Positions 14,605 through 22,477 of a DNA stretch of 23,702 nt are shown in pieces. A program made the position numbers and the translations under genes. The notes beneath the pieces are model-generated. The model was not told the DNA's origin and ran no database searches. It saw only the letters and a list, made by a program, of their open reading frames with translations. The stretch spans positions 1-23,702 of IMG/VR virus record IMGVR_UViG_3300028829_001027. One strand, written 5' to 3'. Each line of letters begins with the position of its first letter. Position 1 is the first letter of the stretch. This stretch comes from a virus.

Positions 14605-16251
14605 ATGTCAAAACATAAAAACCTCGGTACTGTCGAGAAATTGATGGATGGATACAATCCTTACCGTCAAAGACAAGAGGAAACTCGTGGCTTGATTAAC
14701 AAGTGGGAAGCTACAGGATTGTTAGAAGGTTTAAGTAATGAACAAAAAGTCAACGGAATGGCTGTTCTTCTTGAAAACCAGGCTCGTCAGTTAATTGACG
14801 AATCTAGTCATACAGGAACATCTGCTAATTCTGAAGAATGGAGTGGAGTTGCTCTACCATTGGTTAGAAAAATCTTTGGTGAGTTAGCTGCTCAAGAGTT
14901 CGTTTCTGTACAACCTATGAACCTTCCTAGTGGTCTGATTTTCTATCTTGATTTCAAGTATGGATCAGCACAAGCTGGTTTTGGAAGTGGTGACCAAGTA
15001 TTTGGTATTACTTCTGGTTCAGGTGCAAACCCATCACAAGGTCTTTACGGAGCTGGTAGGTCAGGATATTCTATCAATGATCATACTGGTACCGAACAGT
15101 CAATGGCAGACCTTTCAGGTTCAGTTGCATGGGCCGATGTTGATTTTGAGCCAGATTTATCTGCCTCTTTGGATAATCTTAAATTCTATGATATCCCATT
15201 ATCAACATTAACAGATCCGGATAAAGAAGGTGTTAAAGCTTTTGAACCAACTGGTTCTTCTGCATTAACAGCATACTATCCAGCTTACACTAAGATACTA
15301 AATGGAGCAGCTGGTAGTGAAGTTAATCCTTCAGATGCTGCAGCTTCTCATGTACGTTTTATCGTAGACGAAGATGCATCAAACCCAACTGTTTCTGTTA
15401 GATATCACAAACAGCCTTCTGATATCACTCGTGGTGATTTTGAAGCTACAGGTGCTGGTACTAGTGCTAATCCTGAAACTGATATTGATATACCAGAGAT
15501 TGATATATCAATGCGTTCAATCCCAATCGTTGCTAAGACACGTAAATTGAAAGCAGTATGGACTCCTGAGCTTGCTCAAGACCTTAATGCTTATCATAGT
15601 GTTGATGCTGAAGCAGAACTTACTTCACTATTAAGTGAGTACGTTTCTATGGAAATCGATTTGGAAATCCTAGACATGCTTCATATGAATGCAAATGCTA
15701 AGACAGAACGTTGGTCAGCTAGAGTTGGATATGAGTATGATCCTAGTAGTACTCTTTTTAGAGAGTCTTCAGGAGCATCTAATGCTTACTCTAAAGGTGA
15801 TTGGTTCCAGACTCTTGGTAACAAGATACAGTCTGTTTCTAATGCTATTCATCAGAAGACTCTACGTGGTGGTGCAAACTTCATCGTAGTAAGTCCTGAA
15901 GTCGCTACTATCCTAGAATCTATTCCTGGATACGCTGCTTCATCTGATGGTGATGCTAACAACAAGTCCTATGCAATGGGTGTTCAAAAAGCTGGTTTGA
16001 TTAATAACCGTTACACGGTTTATAAAAATCCTTATCAGTTTGAGAACGTGATATTGGTTGGTTTCAGAGGAAGTAACTTCCTTGAAACAGGTGCGGTTTA
16101 CGCTCCATATGTACCATTAATCATGACACCTCTCGTGTATGATCCTAAGAACTTTACACCAAGAAAAGGTGTAATGACTAGGTATGCGAAGAAAATCGTA
16201 AGACCTGAGTTCTATGGAAAAGTCATTGTTGCGGACGTAAATTACGTTTAA
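14605..16251 (+). CDS. 23: major capsid protein precursor (gp23)
   Basis: The 548-aa product is a T4 gp23-like major head protein. Recognisable segments are EWSGVALPLVRKIFGELAAQ followed by FVSVQPMNLPSG (VQPMN from residue 102), MRSIPIVAKTRKLKAVWTPE, and a C-terminal run containing VLVGFRGSNFLETGAVYAPY, PLVYDPKNFTPRKGVMTRYA and KKIVRPEFYGKV. A predicted gp21 cleavage site LIDE/SS follows E66, essentially where T4 gp23 is cut (E65), leaving a mature protein of 482 aa. The ribosome site is GGAG. The gene follows gp22 by 21 bases and is closed by a strong terminator. It should be the most abundant virion protein, and its codon choice looks optimised. Confidence 0.97.
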   Translation: MSKHKNLGTVEKLMDGYNPYRQRQEETRGLINKWEATGLLEGLSNEQKVNGMAVLLENQARQLIDESSHTGTSANSEEWSGVALPLVRKIFGELAAQEFVSVQPMNLPSGLIFYLDFKYGSAQAGFGSGDQVFGITSGSGANPSQGLYGAGRSGYSINDHTGTEQSMADLSGSVAWADVDFEPDLSASLDNLKFYDIPLSTLTDPDKEGVKAFEPTGSSALTAYYPAYTKILNGAAGSEVNPSDAAASHVRFIVDEDASNPTVSVRYHKQPSDITRGDFEATGAGTSANPETDIDIPEIDISMRSIPIVAKTRKLKAVWTPELAQDLNAYHSVDAEAELTSLLSEYVSMEIDLEILDMLHMNANAKTERWSARVGYEYDPSSTLFRESSGASNAYSKGDWFQTLGNKIQSVSNAIHQKTLRGGANFIVVSPEVATILESIPGYAASSDGDANNKSYAMGVQKAGLINNRYTVYKNPYQFENVILVGFRGSNFLETGAVYAPYVPLIMTPLVYDPKNFTPRKGVMTRYAKKIVRPEFYGKVIVADVNYV

Positions 16252-16284
16252 TGTCAACTAAGACTGTACTTTAGGTACACTAAT

Positions 16285-16318
16285 AAAAAGGGGAAGTATA
16301 ACTTCCCCTTTTTTTTTT
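16285..16318 (+). terminator. intrinsic terminator after the capsid gene
   Basis: GGGGAAGT (16290-16297) and ACTTCCCC (16301-16308) form a perfect stem with an ATA loop, extendable by A:T pairs to 13 bp, followed by ten T residues (16309-16318). This is a textbook rho-independent terminator, 33 bases past the gp23 stop. It is the only strong terminator I see in the window and would isolate the scaffold-capsid unit from the neck genes. Confidence 0.93.
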
Positions 16319-16324
16319 GCTTGT

Positions 16325-16334
16325 TATATTTATT
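16325..16334 (+). promoter_or_regulatory. candidate late promoter element TATATTTATT
   Basis: This element lies six bases past the T-run of the terminator and ends 34 bases before the ATG at 16369 (AGGAG site). A promoter is expected here because the terminator would stop upstream transcripts. That makes this the best-supported copy of the motif. Confidence 0.6.
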
Positions 16335-16368
16335 AATGACTAATAGTATTTAATTTAGGAGATTTTAA

Positions 16369-17523
16369 ATGGCACAAGAATCTATTTGGGCTGGTAGTAG
16401 TACATTTACCACAGGAAGTACACCTTGGGGATTATATGACAATGATAGTGATTTCACATCAGATGTGGATAAGTTTGCAGATTGGTGTGCTCGTAGGTTG
16501 GGGTATCCAATCATGTCAGTTGAATTACAATCTGGTTCTTTTTATGCTTGTTTTGAAGAATCGGTTTCAGAATATTCTGCACAAGTAAATCAATTTAACA
16601 TAAAAGACAATTTATTACACCTTACAGGTCAAGCGACTGGTTCAAACGTAACACATAAAAAAGTTACACCAACGTTAGGTAGAACGGTATCTTTAGCTAA
16701 ACAATATGGTACAGAAGCTGGTGTTGGTGGTAACGTTGATTGGAAAAAAGGTAGTGTGAATATCACAAGTGGCACTCAAGAATATGATTTAGATGCTTTA
16801 TTCGCAGATGTTTCCGAAAGCGGTGAAGCAATAGAAATTAAAAGAGTTTATTATGAAGGTACACCTGCAATGCAAAGATTTTTCGATCCATACGCAACTA
16901 CAGGATATGGAACAATAAATATGGTAGAGGGTTTTGGTTTTGGTAATAACTCCCCAGCAGTATCATTTACATTAATGCCTATATTTGAAGATTTACTTAG
17001 AGTTCAAGCAATCGAAATGAATGATTCAATTAGAAAATCTGCGTATTCTTTTACATTGGTAAATAATAAATTAAGAATATTTCCAGATCCAACTGCAAAT
17101 AGTACTTTATATTTTGATTATGTTAAAACAGCAGATAGAGACAATGCATTGGTAACAGAACATGGTACTACATCAAACGTAGTATCAGATTTTTCTAATG
17201 TACCATATGATAACATGCAATATCAATTTATTAATGATGTAGGTAAACAATGGATACGAAAATATGGACTAGCTTTAAGTAAAGAGTTACTTGGTATTAT
17301 ACGTAGTAAATATGGAACTATACCAATACCAAATTCAGATACAACATTAGATGGTGATACTTTAAGAAGTGAAGCTTCAGCCGAAAAAGAAACTTTAACT
17401 ACTCAACTTAGAGAAATATTAGAACAAACAAGTAGAAAAGCTCTTTTAGAAGCAGATAAAGATGAAGCTGAGTTTTTACAAGAAAAACTACAAAAAGTTC
17501 CATACCCAATTTACATAGGATAA
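16369..17523 (+). CDS. putative neck / head-completion protein (gp13-like)
   Basis: This 384-aa structural protein is the first gene after the capsid terminator, with AGGAG before its ATG. Near the N-terminus, FADWCARRLGYPIMSVELQ (about 36-54) matches the start of phage head-tail connector or neck proteins that begin with a helical LGYP-VEL segment. The middle is beta-rich (SVNITSGTQEYDLDALF). The C-terminal part has IRKYGLALSKELLGIIRSKY then a charged helix and the ending LQKVPYPIYIG. Position before gp14- and gp15-like genes reproduces the T4 order 13-14-15. The gp13 assignment rests on order and overall pattern. A role at the portal-neck junction is inferred. Confidence 0.65.
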   Translation: MAQESIWAGSSTFTTGSTPWGLYDNDSDFTSDVDKFADWCARRLGYPIMSVELQSGSFYACFEESVSEYSAQVNQFNIKDNLLHLTGQATGSNVTHKKVTPTLGRTVSLAKQYGTEAGVGGNVDWKKGSVNITSGTQEYDLDALFADVSESGEAIEIKRVYYEGTPAMQRFFDPYATTGYGTINMVEGFGFGNNSPAVSFTLMPIFEDLLRVQAIEMNDSIRKSAYSFTLVNNKLRIFPDPTANSTLYFDYVKTADRDNALVTEHGTTSNVVSDFSNVPYDNMQYQFINDVGKQWIRKYGLALSKELLGIIRSKYGTIPIPNSDTTLDGDTLRSEASAEKETLTTQLREILEQTSRKALLEADKDEAEFLQEKLQKVPYPIYIG

Positions 17524-17527
17524 TCAT

Positions 17528-18013
17528 ATGCCAAGTCGTTTTTATTCACAAAAAGACATAGACACCTTTGATAAGTTTAATAAAGAACTTGTCGGTGATT
17601 TGTCTACAAGTAAAGATGGTATAATATATCAACCAGTAGTCGTATATAAAGTTTCTGTATATGATACGGAAGTTAATATGTATGGTGAAACTTCAAGTGG
17701 TAAAGTATATAAGCCAGGTGTTCAGATAAGTGCTATTGTTGATGCAGAAGACCAAACTACAACTACGGATGAATTTGGTCCTGATTTACAACAAAATGCA
17801 TTATTTTCATTTATAAGACAATCACTTGTTGATATCAACTATGTTATTGAAATTGGAGATGTTGTGAATTGGAATAATGGATATTGGGAAATATCATCAA
17901 TTAATGAAAATCAACTAGTTGGTGGACAGACAGATTATAATCATTCGGTTATATGTAATTCATTCTTAGTAAGGATATCTAATTTAAATATAGAACGAGT
18001 TAGGAGTATTTAA
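17528..18013 (+). CDS. putative neck protein (gp14-like)
   Basis: This 161-aa protein carries a segment (about residues 78-132) with FGPDLQQNALFSFIRQSLVD and VIEIGDVVNWNNGYWEISSI. This resembles the GDLIYFPMDNSLFEINWV region of T4 gp14. T4 gp14 is longer (256 aa), so this may be a reduced form. In T4, gp13 and gp14 bind the filled head's portal and form the site for tail joining. The ribosome site is weak (AGGAT); the stop overlaps the next start (TAATG at 18011-18015). Identification is by weak motif similarity plus gene order. Confidence 0.6.
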   Translation: MPSRFYSQKDIDTFDKFNKELVGDLSTSKDGIIYQPVVVYKVSVYDTEVNMYGETSSGKVYKPGVQISAIVDAEDQTTTTDEFGPDLQQNALFSFIRQSLVDINYVIEIGDVVNWNNGYWEISSINENQLVGGQTDYNHSVICNSFLVRISNLNIERVRSI

Positions 18014-18789
18014 TGTCTACAAAACCATTACCACGAAAAACTAGAATAGTAAATCGTGGATATCAATACTCTAGAAGTAAGAAAGATAATGTAAAAAATA
18101 TATCTGTTACTTTGAACGATATAGATTCTGCAGTAATATATTATATAAATAATGTAATTCAACCTTCAGTACTTGACAATGGAGAAAACGTAAAAGTTCC
18201 TATAATGTATGGTTCTATGGAACGATGGAAAGTAATAAAACGTGATGGTTTTATTAGAGATAAAAAAAGACAAATAATTACACCACTTATTATGTTTAAA
18301 AGAAATACAATTGATATAAATAAAAACATACCACAAGACAAATTAGATGCAAATAATCCTCATATGTTTTACACATTTGAAAAAAAATATTCTAAACAAA
18401 ATGTTTATGATAAACTAAGTGCACAGATTGGTGTTATTTCACAAAAAGAATATTATAATGTTTCGGTACCAGATTATGTAACCCTAAATTATAATTTTAT
18501 TATTTGGACAAGTTACATAAACCAAATGAATGGTATAATTGAAAAATTAAATTATTCAGATGGAGCATATTGGGGTAATCCTGATAAAATGCGATTTAAA
18601 AGTGTGATAGATAGTTTTGATGACGCCACGGAAATAGGTGATACTGAAAGATTAGTTAGAACAAATTTTAACTTAACACTTATGGGATATTTGTTATCAG
18701 AAAAAGGTAATGATAACAAACCAACAACTAATAAATTCGTGACTCCTCAAAAAGTAAATTTTAATGAGTCTATAGTAGAAGAGATTTAA
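18013..18789 (+). CDS. 15: tail sheath stabiliser-like protein, copy A (gp15-like)
   Basis: This 258-aa protein has a layout like T4 gp15 (272 aa), the hexameric ring that caps the tail and joins the head. Matching elements are NVKVPIMYGSMERWKVIKRD (gp15 has RVPITYASKEHF), ITPLIMFKR, VTLNYNFIIWTSYINQMNGI (gp15 IYELSIFTRYEDDMFQIVE), the segment with DATEIGDTERLVRT, and NLTLMGYLL (gp15 LTFEVNGWMYP). It has an AGGAG ribosome site within the previous gene and TAATG coupling. The next gene encodes a clear paralogue, with long shared stretches such as PHMFYTFEKK and SDGAYWG-PDKMRF. Whether both are in the virion is unknown. Confidence 0.78.
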   Translation: MSTKPLPRKTRIVNRGYQYSRSKKDNVKNISVTLNDIDSAVIYYINNVIQPSVLDNGENVKVPIMYGSMERWKVIKRDGFIRDKKRQIITPLIMFKRNTIDINKNIPQDKLDANNPHMFYTFEKKYSKQNVYDKLSAQIGVISQKEYYNVSVPDYVTLNYNFIIWTSYINQMNGIIEKLNYSDGAYWGNPDKMRFKSVIDSFDDATEIGDTERLVRTNFNLTLMGYLLSEKGNDNKPTTNKFVTPQKVNFNESIVEEI

Positions 18790-18790
18790 T

Positions 18791-20467
18791 ATGTCAAAAC
18801 CATTACCAAGAAAACAACGAGTCTTAAATAGAGGATATTTATATACAAGGTCTGGTGAAAATATTAAAAATCCAGAAGTTACACTTATTGATATTGATAG
18901 TTCTATTATGTTTTATTTTGAAAATGTAATTCAACCATCTATTGAAGATAATGGAGAAAATGTAAAAGTTCCTATTATGTACGCATCACCAGAACGTTGG
19001 AGTGCAATAAAAAAACAAGGTTTTATTAGAGATAAAAAAAGACAAATGATTACACCAGTTATTGCATATCGTAGAACTTCGATTGCAAAAGACGATAGTG
19101 TTCCACAAGATAAGTTAGATGCGAATGATCCTCATATGTTTTACACATTTGAAAAGAAATTTTCACAAGTAAATAAATATGATAACTTTTCAAAACAAAT
19201 AGGACTATTACCACAAAGAGAATATTATAATGTAATGATGCCAGACTATGTTACGATAACATATGATTTTATTGTTTGGACATCCTATATAGACCAAATG
19301 AATGGAATAGTTGAAAAAATAGTGTATTCGGATGGTGCTTATTGGGGTGATCCTGATAAAATGAGATTTAGAAGTAGTATAGAGACATTCGAAGATGCAA
19401 CTGAAATTAGTGATACTGAAAGATTAGTTAGAACAAATTTTACTGTTACGTTAAGAGGATATTTATTACCAAAGGGTAATTTTGACCATAGGTCAACTAC
19501 ACAAAAATTCCTTACACCAAAGAAAGTAATATTTGGAACAGAAACTGTAGATACAATTACTAAAAATATTGGTAAAAGTGGTCAATTTCAAGATACTTTA
19601 CCAGATGAAACAACTATATCAAGTGTTCCAGCAGTTGGTGATTTGGGAATAGTAGTTAGTAATCCATTGATTTTTAATCAAAGTACTGGAGTAACCCTAT
19701 CAAATTCTGGTGTTGAATTTAATGGTAGTAGTAGGTTAGAACAAACAATTTCTATAGGACAAAGTGTATCTCCTACCGATAATGTAGTGTTTAATTCTGT
19801 ATCTGCAAGTTCATTAATATTAGGAAGTACTATATTTAAAGATTCTCAAATAACTGGTAGTATATCTATAAACGGTTCTTTGGTAAGTGATGGTAATATA
19901 ACAATAACTGGTAATGCATCTGTTGAAGGAACTTTAACTGTAAAAGAATTACATACAGAATTTGTTTCAGCTTCTATCATATTTGCTAGTGGTTCTACAC
20001 AATTCGGAGATACAAGTGATGATAATCATGAATTTAGTGGAAGTGTATTAGTATCTGGTTCGTTAAGTTTGAATAATTATTCAGTTACAGAAATATCTAA
20101 TGACACGAGTTTAACAGATGCAAGTTCAACTGCATTGATTACTGAAAACGCCGCTAAGACTTATATAGATGACAATGTAACCGAACCAAATGCATATTTA
20201 AGAAAACAATTTTTTAAAACTTCTACTTCAATAACAGTTCCATCAACGGCTAGTTTCACTGCAGTGTCAGCTTCAGCACCATCAGTATTATCTGCAACAT
20301 CTAAAAATGATTTTATATTTTTTATAAATGGTCAGTATATGGAACACGATGCGGTATCAATACAACAAAATGGTTCTACATTTCACCTTATTGTTGATAC
20401 CGATAGTATAGGTTATGATTTAGAAAGTGATGATGAGATATTGGCTATAGGTAAATTTAACTCGTAG
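18791..20467 (+). CDS. gp15-like protein, copy B, fused to a fibre-type module
   Basis: This is a 558-aa fusion. Residues 1 to about 255 are paralogous to the preceding gp15-like protein (NGENVKVPIMYASPERW, DKLDANDPHMFYTFEKK, FIVWTSYIDQMNGIVEK, DTERLVRTNFTVTLRGYLL). Residues about 285-558 are unrelated to gp15: a Ser/Thr/Gly-rich beta region with IGQSVSPTDNVVFNSV, then SGSTQFGDTSDD-HEFSGS, then a terminal domain ending DESDDEILAIGKFNS-like (actual DLESDDEILAIGKFNS). The entire C-terminal half is paralogous to the next gene. The frame is continuous through the junction near nt 19560-19640, so the fusion is real in this sequence. One base separates it from the upstream stop. A tail-terminator ring carrying a fibre or whisker-like appendage is a possible reading. 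Confidence 0.75.
   Translation: MSKPLPRKQRVLNRGYLYTRSGENIKNPEVTLIDIDSSIMFYFENVIQPSIEDNGENVKVPIMYASPERWSAIKKQGFIRDKKRQMITPVIAYRRTSIAKDDSVPQDKLDANDPHMFYTFEKKFSQVNKYDNFSKQIGLLPQREYYNVMMPDYVTITYDFIVWTSYIDQMNGIVEKIVYSDGAYWGDPDKMRFRSSIETFEDATEISDTERLVRTNFTVTLRGYLLPKGNFDHRSTTQKFLTPKKVIFGTETVDTITKNIGKSGQFQDTLPDETTISSVPAVGDLGIVVSNPLIFNQSTGVTLSNSGVEFNGSSRLEQTISIGQSVSPTDNVVFNSVSASSLILGSTIFKDSQITGSISINGSLVSDGNITITGNASVEGTLTVKELHTEFVSASIIFASGSTQFGDTSDDNHEFSGSVLVSGSLSLNNYSVTEISNDTSLTDASSTALITENAAKTYIDDNVTEPNAYLRKQFFKTSTSITVPSTASFTAVSASAPSVLSATSKNDFIFFINGQYMEHDAVSIQQNGSTFHLIVDTDSIGYDLESDDEILAIGKFNS
19988..20014 (+). repeat. 27-base direct repeat in fibre modules, copy 1
   Basis: These 27 bases encode SGSTQFGDT and are identical to 20830-20856 in the next gene. 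The surrounding sequence is related but diverged, marking paralogous fibre modules. Confidence 0.8.
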
Positions 20468-20475
20468 GTATATAA

Positions 20476-21306
20476 ATGGCTAATATTTTTAGAGGACCAT
20501 TAATTATGATACAAGGCACTGGTGTTACTATAACACCCAATAACTTGGAATTACTAGGAAAAACATCACCCACAGAAATAATAACGATTGGAATTGGTAA
20601 TGACATATCACCAACTGCAAATCCTATATTTTTTACATTGACAACAACAACTGAACAATTTCAAATAAATGATTATATAATAAAACCAAATGCATTAACA
20701 GGTTCTATAAGTATACTAGGAAATACTACAGTTTCATCGTTAACTACACTTGATAATATGAGTGTTTTGGGAACTACCACTGCTAAAAAAATTGAGTCTC
20801 AATTAACACAATCAATTACATTGTTTGAAAGTGGTTCTACACAATTCGGAGATACATCAGATGATACTCATCAATTTAGTGGAAGTTTTATGTCATCGGG
20901 TTCTTTTTCAGTAAATCATTCTGTAAATGGTATTTCAAATGATACAAATTTAACAGACGGTAGTTCTGTAAAGTTAGTTACAGAAAATGCTGTAAAAACT
21001 TATTTAGATGCAAATGATGATGATACAATTACAGAGTATTTTAGAAAATGTTTTGCTCATACTGGTAGTTTTATTAGTTCAACCACTTCTAGTTTTACAG
21101 CTGTAACTGCGTCTGCACCATCTGAAGTTACATCTACTACTGAACATGATTTTATGTTTTTTATTAATGGTCAATTAATGGAAAATGATGGTATTTCAAT
21201 TAGACAAGCAGATTCATCCTTTCTTTTACATATAGATAACAATAGTATAGGTTATGATTTAACAAATGATGATGAAATAGTAGCTTGGGGTAAATTTAAT
21301 TCATAG
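20476..21306 (+). CDS. fibre-type structural protein
   Basis: This 276-aa protein is paralogous to the C-terminal half of the preceding fusion. It shares IGxxxSPTxNxxF near residue 38, LTGSISI in the middle, SGSTQFGDTSDDTHQFSGS (about 118-136), and a C-terminal domain with SSFTAVTASAP, DFMFFINGQLMENDGISI and DNNSIGYDLTNDDEIVAWGK. Ser/Thr/Gly-rich repeats of this type form trimeric beta-structured shafts in phage fibres, and the conserved C-terminal domain may be the trimer cap or tip. The ribosome site is weak (AGG). No gp15-like domain is present. It is probably a tail or neck fibre; the exact site is unknown. Confidence 0.7.
   Translation: MANIFRGPLIMIQGTGVTITPNNLELLGKTSPTEIITIGIGNDISPTANPIFFTLTTTTEQFQINDYIIKPNALTGSISILGNTTVSSLTTLDNMSVLGTTTAKKIESQLTQSITLFESGSTQFGDTSDDTHQFSGSFMSSGSFSVNHSVNGISNDTNLTDGSSVKLVTENAVKTYLDANDDDTITEYFRKCFAHTGSFISSTTSSFTAVTASAPSEVTSTTEHDFMFFINGQLMENDGISIRQADSSFLLHIDNNSIGYDLTNDDEIVAWGKFNS
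20830..20856 (+). repeat. 27-base direct repeat in fibre modules, copy 2
   Basis: This is identical to 19988-20014 in the preceding gene, 842 bases upstream. Confidence 0.8.
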
Positions 21307-21333
21307 TTCCACTTTTCTTTTAGTACTTCTTGA

Positions 21334-21341
21334 TATTTATA
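21334..21341 (+). promoter_or_regulatory. TATTTATA element at the start of the zinc-ribbon gene
   Basis: This copy of the gap element ends only three bases before the ATG at 21345. A transcript starting a usual distance downstream would begin inside that gene, so the element may instead serve the fibre genes from 21656 on, or be chance. Confidence 0.3.
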
Positions 21342-21344
21342 AGT

Positions 21345-21668
21345 ATGAGAAAAAGAAGTTGGAAAGATAGAAAGAATAGAAAATGTCCTACTTGTACTAG
21401 GATATTAACATATTCTAGAAAAGATTCTTTTGATAGAGCAGTTGGAAATAATACAGTTTGTAAGTCATGTGCACAAACGGATAGAAAACTTACAATGGAG
21501 ACGATACAAAAAATGCAACAACCTAAAACTGTTGAACATAGACAAAAGATTTCTATCAGTCAATACAAAAGGTCATACGATAGATACTTATTAGAAGTAC
21601 AGACGCCTAATTTATCATTTGATGAATTTATAGTGGCTAGAAAACAAGGATATACATGGCAATATTAA
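21345..21668 (+). CDS. zinc-ribbon protein with NUMOD3-like motif
   Basis: This 107-aa basic protein is inserted among fibre genes. It has C14-x2-C17 and C39-x2-C42 (a zinc ribbon) followed by KTVEHRQKIS (61-70), which resembles the NUMOD3 DNA-binding motif of homing endonucleases. There is no HNH, GIY-YIG or other nuclease core, so it may be a remnant of, or a DNA-binding relative of, a homing endonuclease. I chose ATG 21345; a TTG at 21330 would add MIFIS but lies within the promoter-like element. No Shine-Dalgarno is visible. Its last 13 bases overlap the next gene, suggesting it is long settled. Confidence 0.6.
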   Translation: MRKRSWKDRKNRKCPTCTRILTYSRKDSFDRAVGNNTVCKSCAQTDRKLTMETIQKMQQPKTVEHRQKISISQYKRSYDRYLLEVQTPNLSFDEFIVARKQGYTWQY

Positions 21669-22147
21669 AAAGTAAACAATTAAATCCAAATCTAACAGGT
21701 TCATTCGTCTTATCAGGTTCTAGTCAAACTTTACATGGCACTACTACTATTTTTGGAAACACTACCATAAGTGGTTCAGTAGCATCGTTAAAGGGTTCGT
21801 CAGCTGATTTAAGAATTAGACAAGATGACGATACAACTTTAATAAAATTAGAGACGGATTCAGGTGGTTCATCCGCATTATTATTATATGATAATAAACA
21901 TCATAGTGGTGGTAATACAGTTGACATAAATTCTGCAGATACAAACGCCTTAACCATAAAGTCTGGTAGTTCAACAATATTTACAGTTGATAGGGATAAT
22001 GTAAAAATAAGTGGTTCATCTAGTTCTACTGGTTCATTTGGAAAAGTAGATACGGCTGGTGATATTGTAGCTAGTGGAAGAATTTTTGAACAAGGAACAT
22101 CAGTAATAGACCACGCTACGGCGATGGCAATAGTATTTGGAGGATAA
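21656..22147 (+). CDS. fibre-type structural protein with SGS repeats
   Basis: This 163-aa protein has an AAGGA site inside the upstream gene. It opens with MAILKSKQLNPNLTGSFVLS, then Ser/Gly/Thr-rich repeats (TISGSVASLKGSSADLRI), a segment LLLYDNKHHSGGNTV, and the cassette SGSSSSTGSFGKVDTAGDI (about 119-137). That cassette recurs twice in the fibre gene at 22478. It ends AMAIVFGG. This is typical of trimeric beta fibre or baseplate-attached proteins in marine phages. Partner and location in the virion are unknown. Confidence 0.65.
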   Translation: MAILKSKQLNPNLTGSFVLSGSSQTLHGTTTIFGNTTISGSVASLKGSSADLRIRQDDDTTLIKLETDSGGSSALLLYDNKHHSGGNTVDINSADTNALTIKSGSSTIFTVDRDNVKISGSSSSTGSFGKVDTAGDIVASGRIFEQGTSVIDHATAMAIVFGG

Positions 22148-22149
22148 TA

Positions 22150-22476
22150 ATGGCTAATACATTTAAAAGTGCAGCAAGTGGTTCAACAACAACGATACAG
22201 ACTTTGTATACCTGTCCAGCCGCAACATCTGGTGTGGTTCATGCAGTATATTTAAGTAATATAGATGGAACTAATGATGCTACTGTAAATTTATCAATAA
22301 GTGGAAGTGCAAATTTTGTTACGAGAAGATATATATTAAAGACCATAGATGTACCAGCAGATTCAACTGTGGTAATTGAGAAACCTATTAACTTAGGTGC
22401 TGGAGATAAATTGGAAACACAAGCTTCTGCTAATGGAGATATAGATGTTTTCGCAAGTATATTGGAAATAACATAA
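22150..22476 (+). CDS. small beta-rich putative virion protein
   Basis: This 108-aa protein has a strong GGAGG ribosome site 8 bases before the ATG, and the ATG lies 2 bases past the previous stop. The composition is rich in T, S, V, A and I. Features are LYTCPAATSGVVHAVYLSNI (about 19-38), NLSISGSANFVTRRYILKTI and the acidic/hydrophobic end DVFASILEIT. The pattern of alternating residues suggests a single beta-sandwich domain. Similar small proteins sit beside fibre genes in marine phages, and a fibre accessory or decoration role is inferred. Confidence 0.6.
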   Translation: MANTFKSAASGSTTTIQTLYTCPAATSGVVHAVYLSNIDGTNDATVNLSISGSANFVTRRYILKTIDVPADSTVVIEKPINLGAGDKLETQASANGDIDVFASILEIT

Positions 22477-22477
22477 T

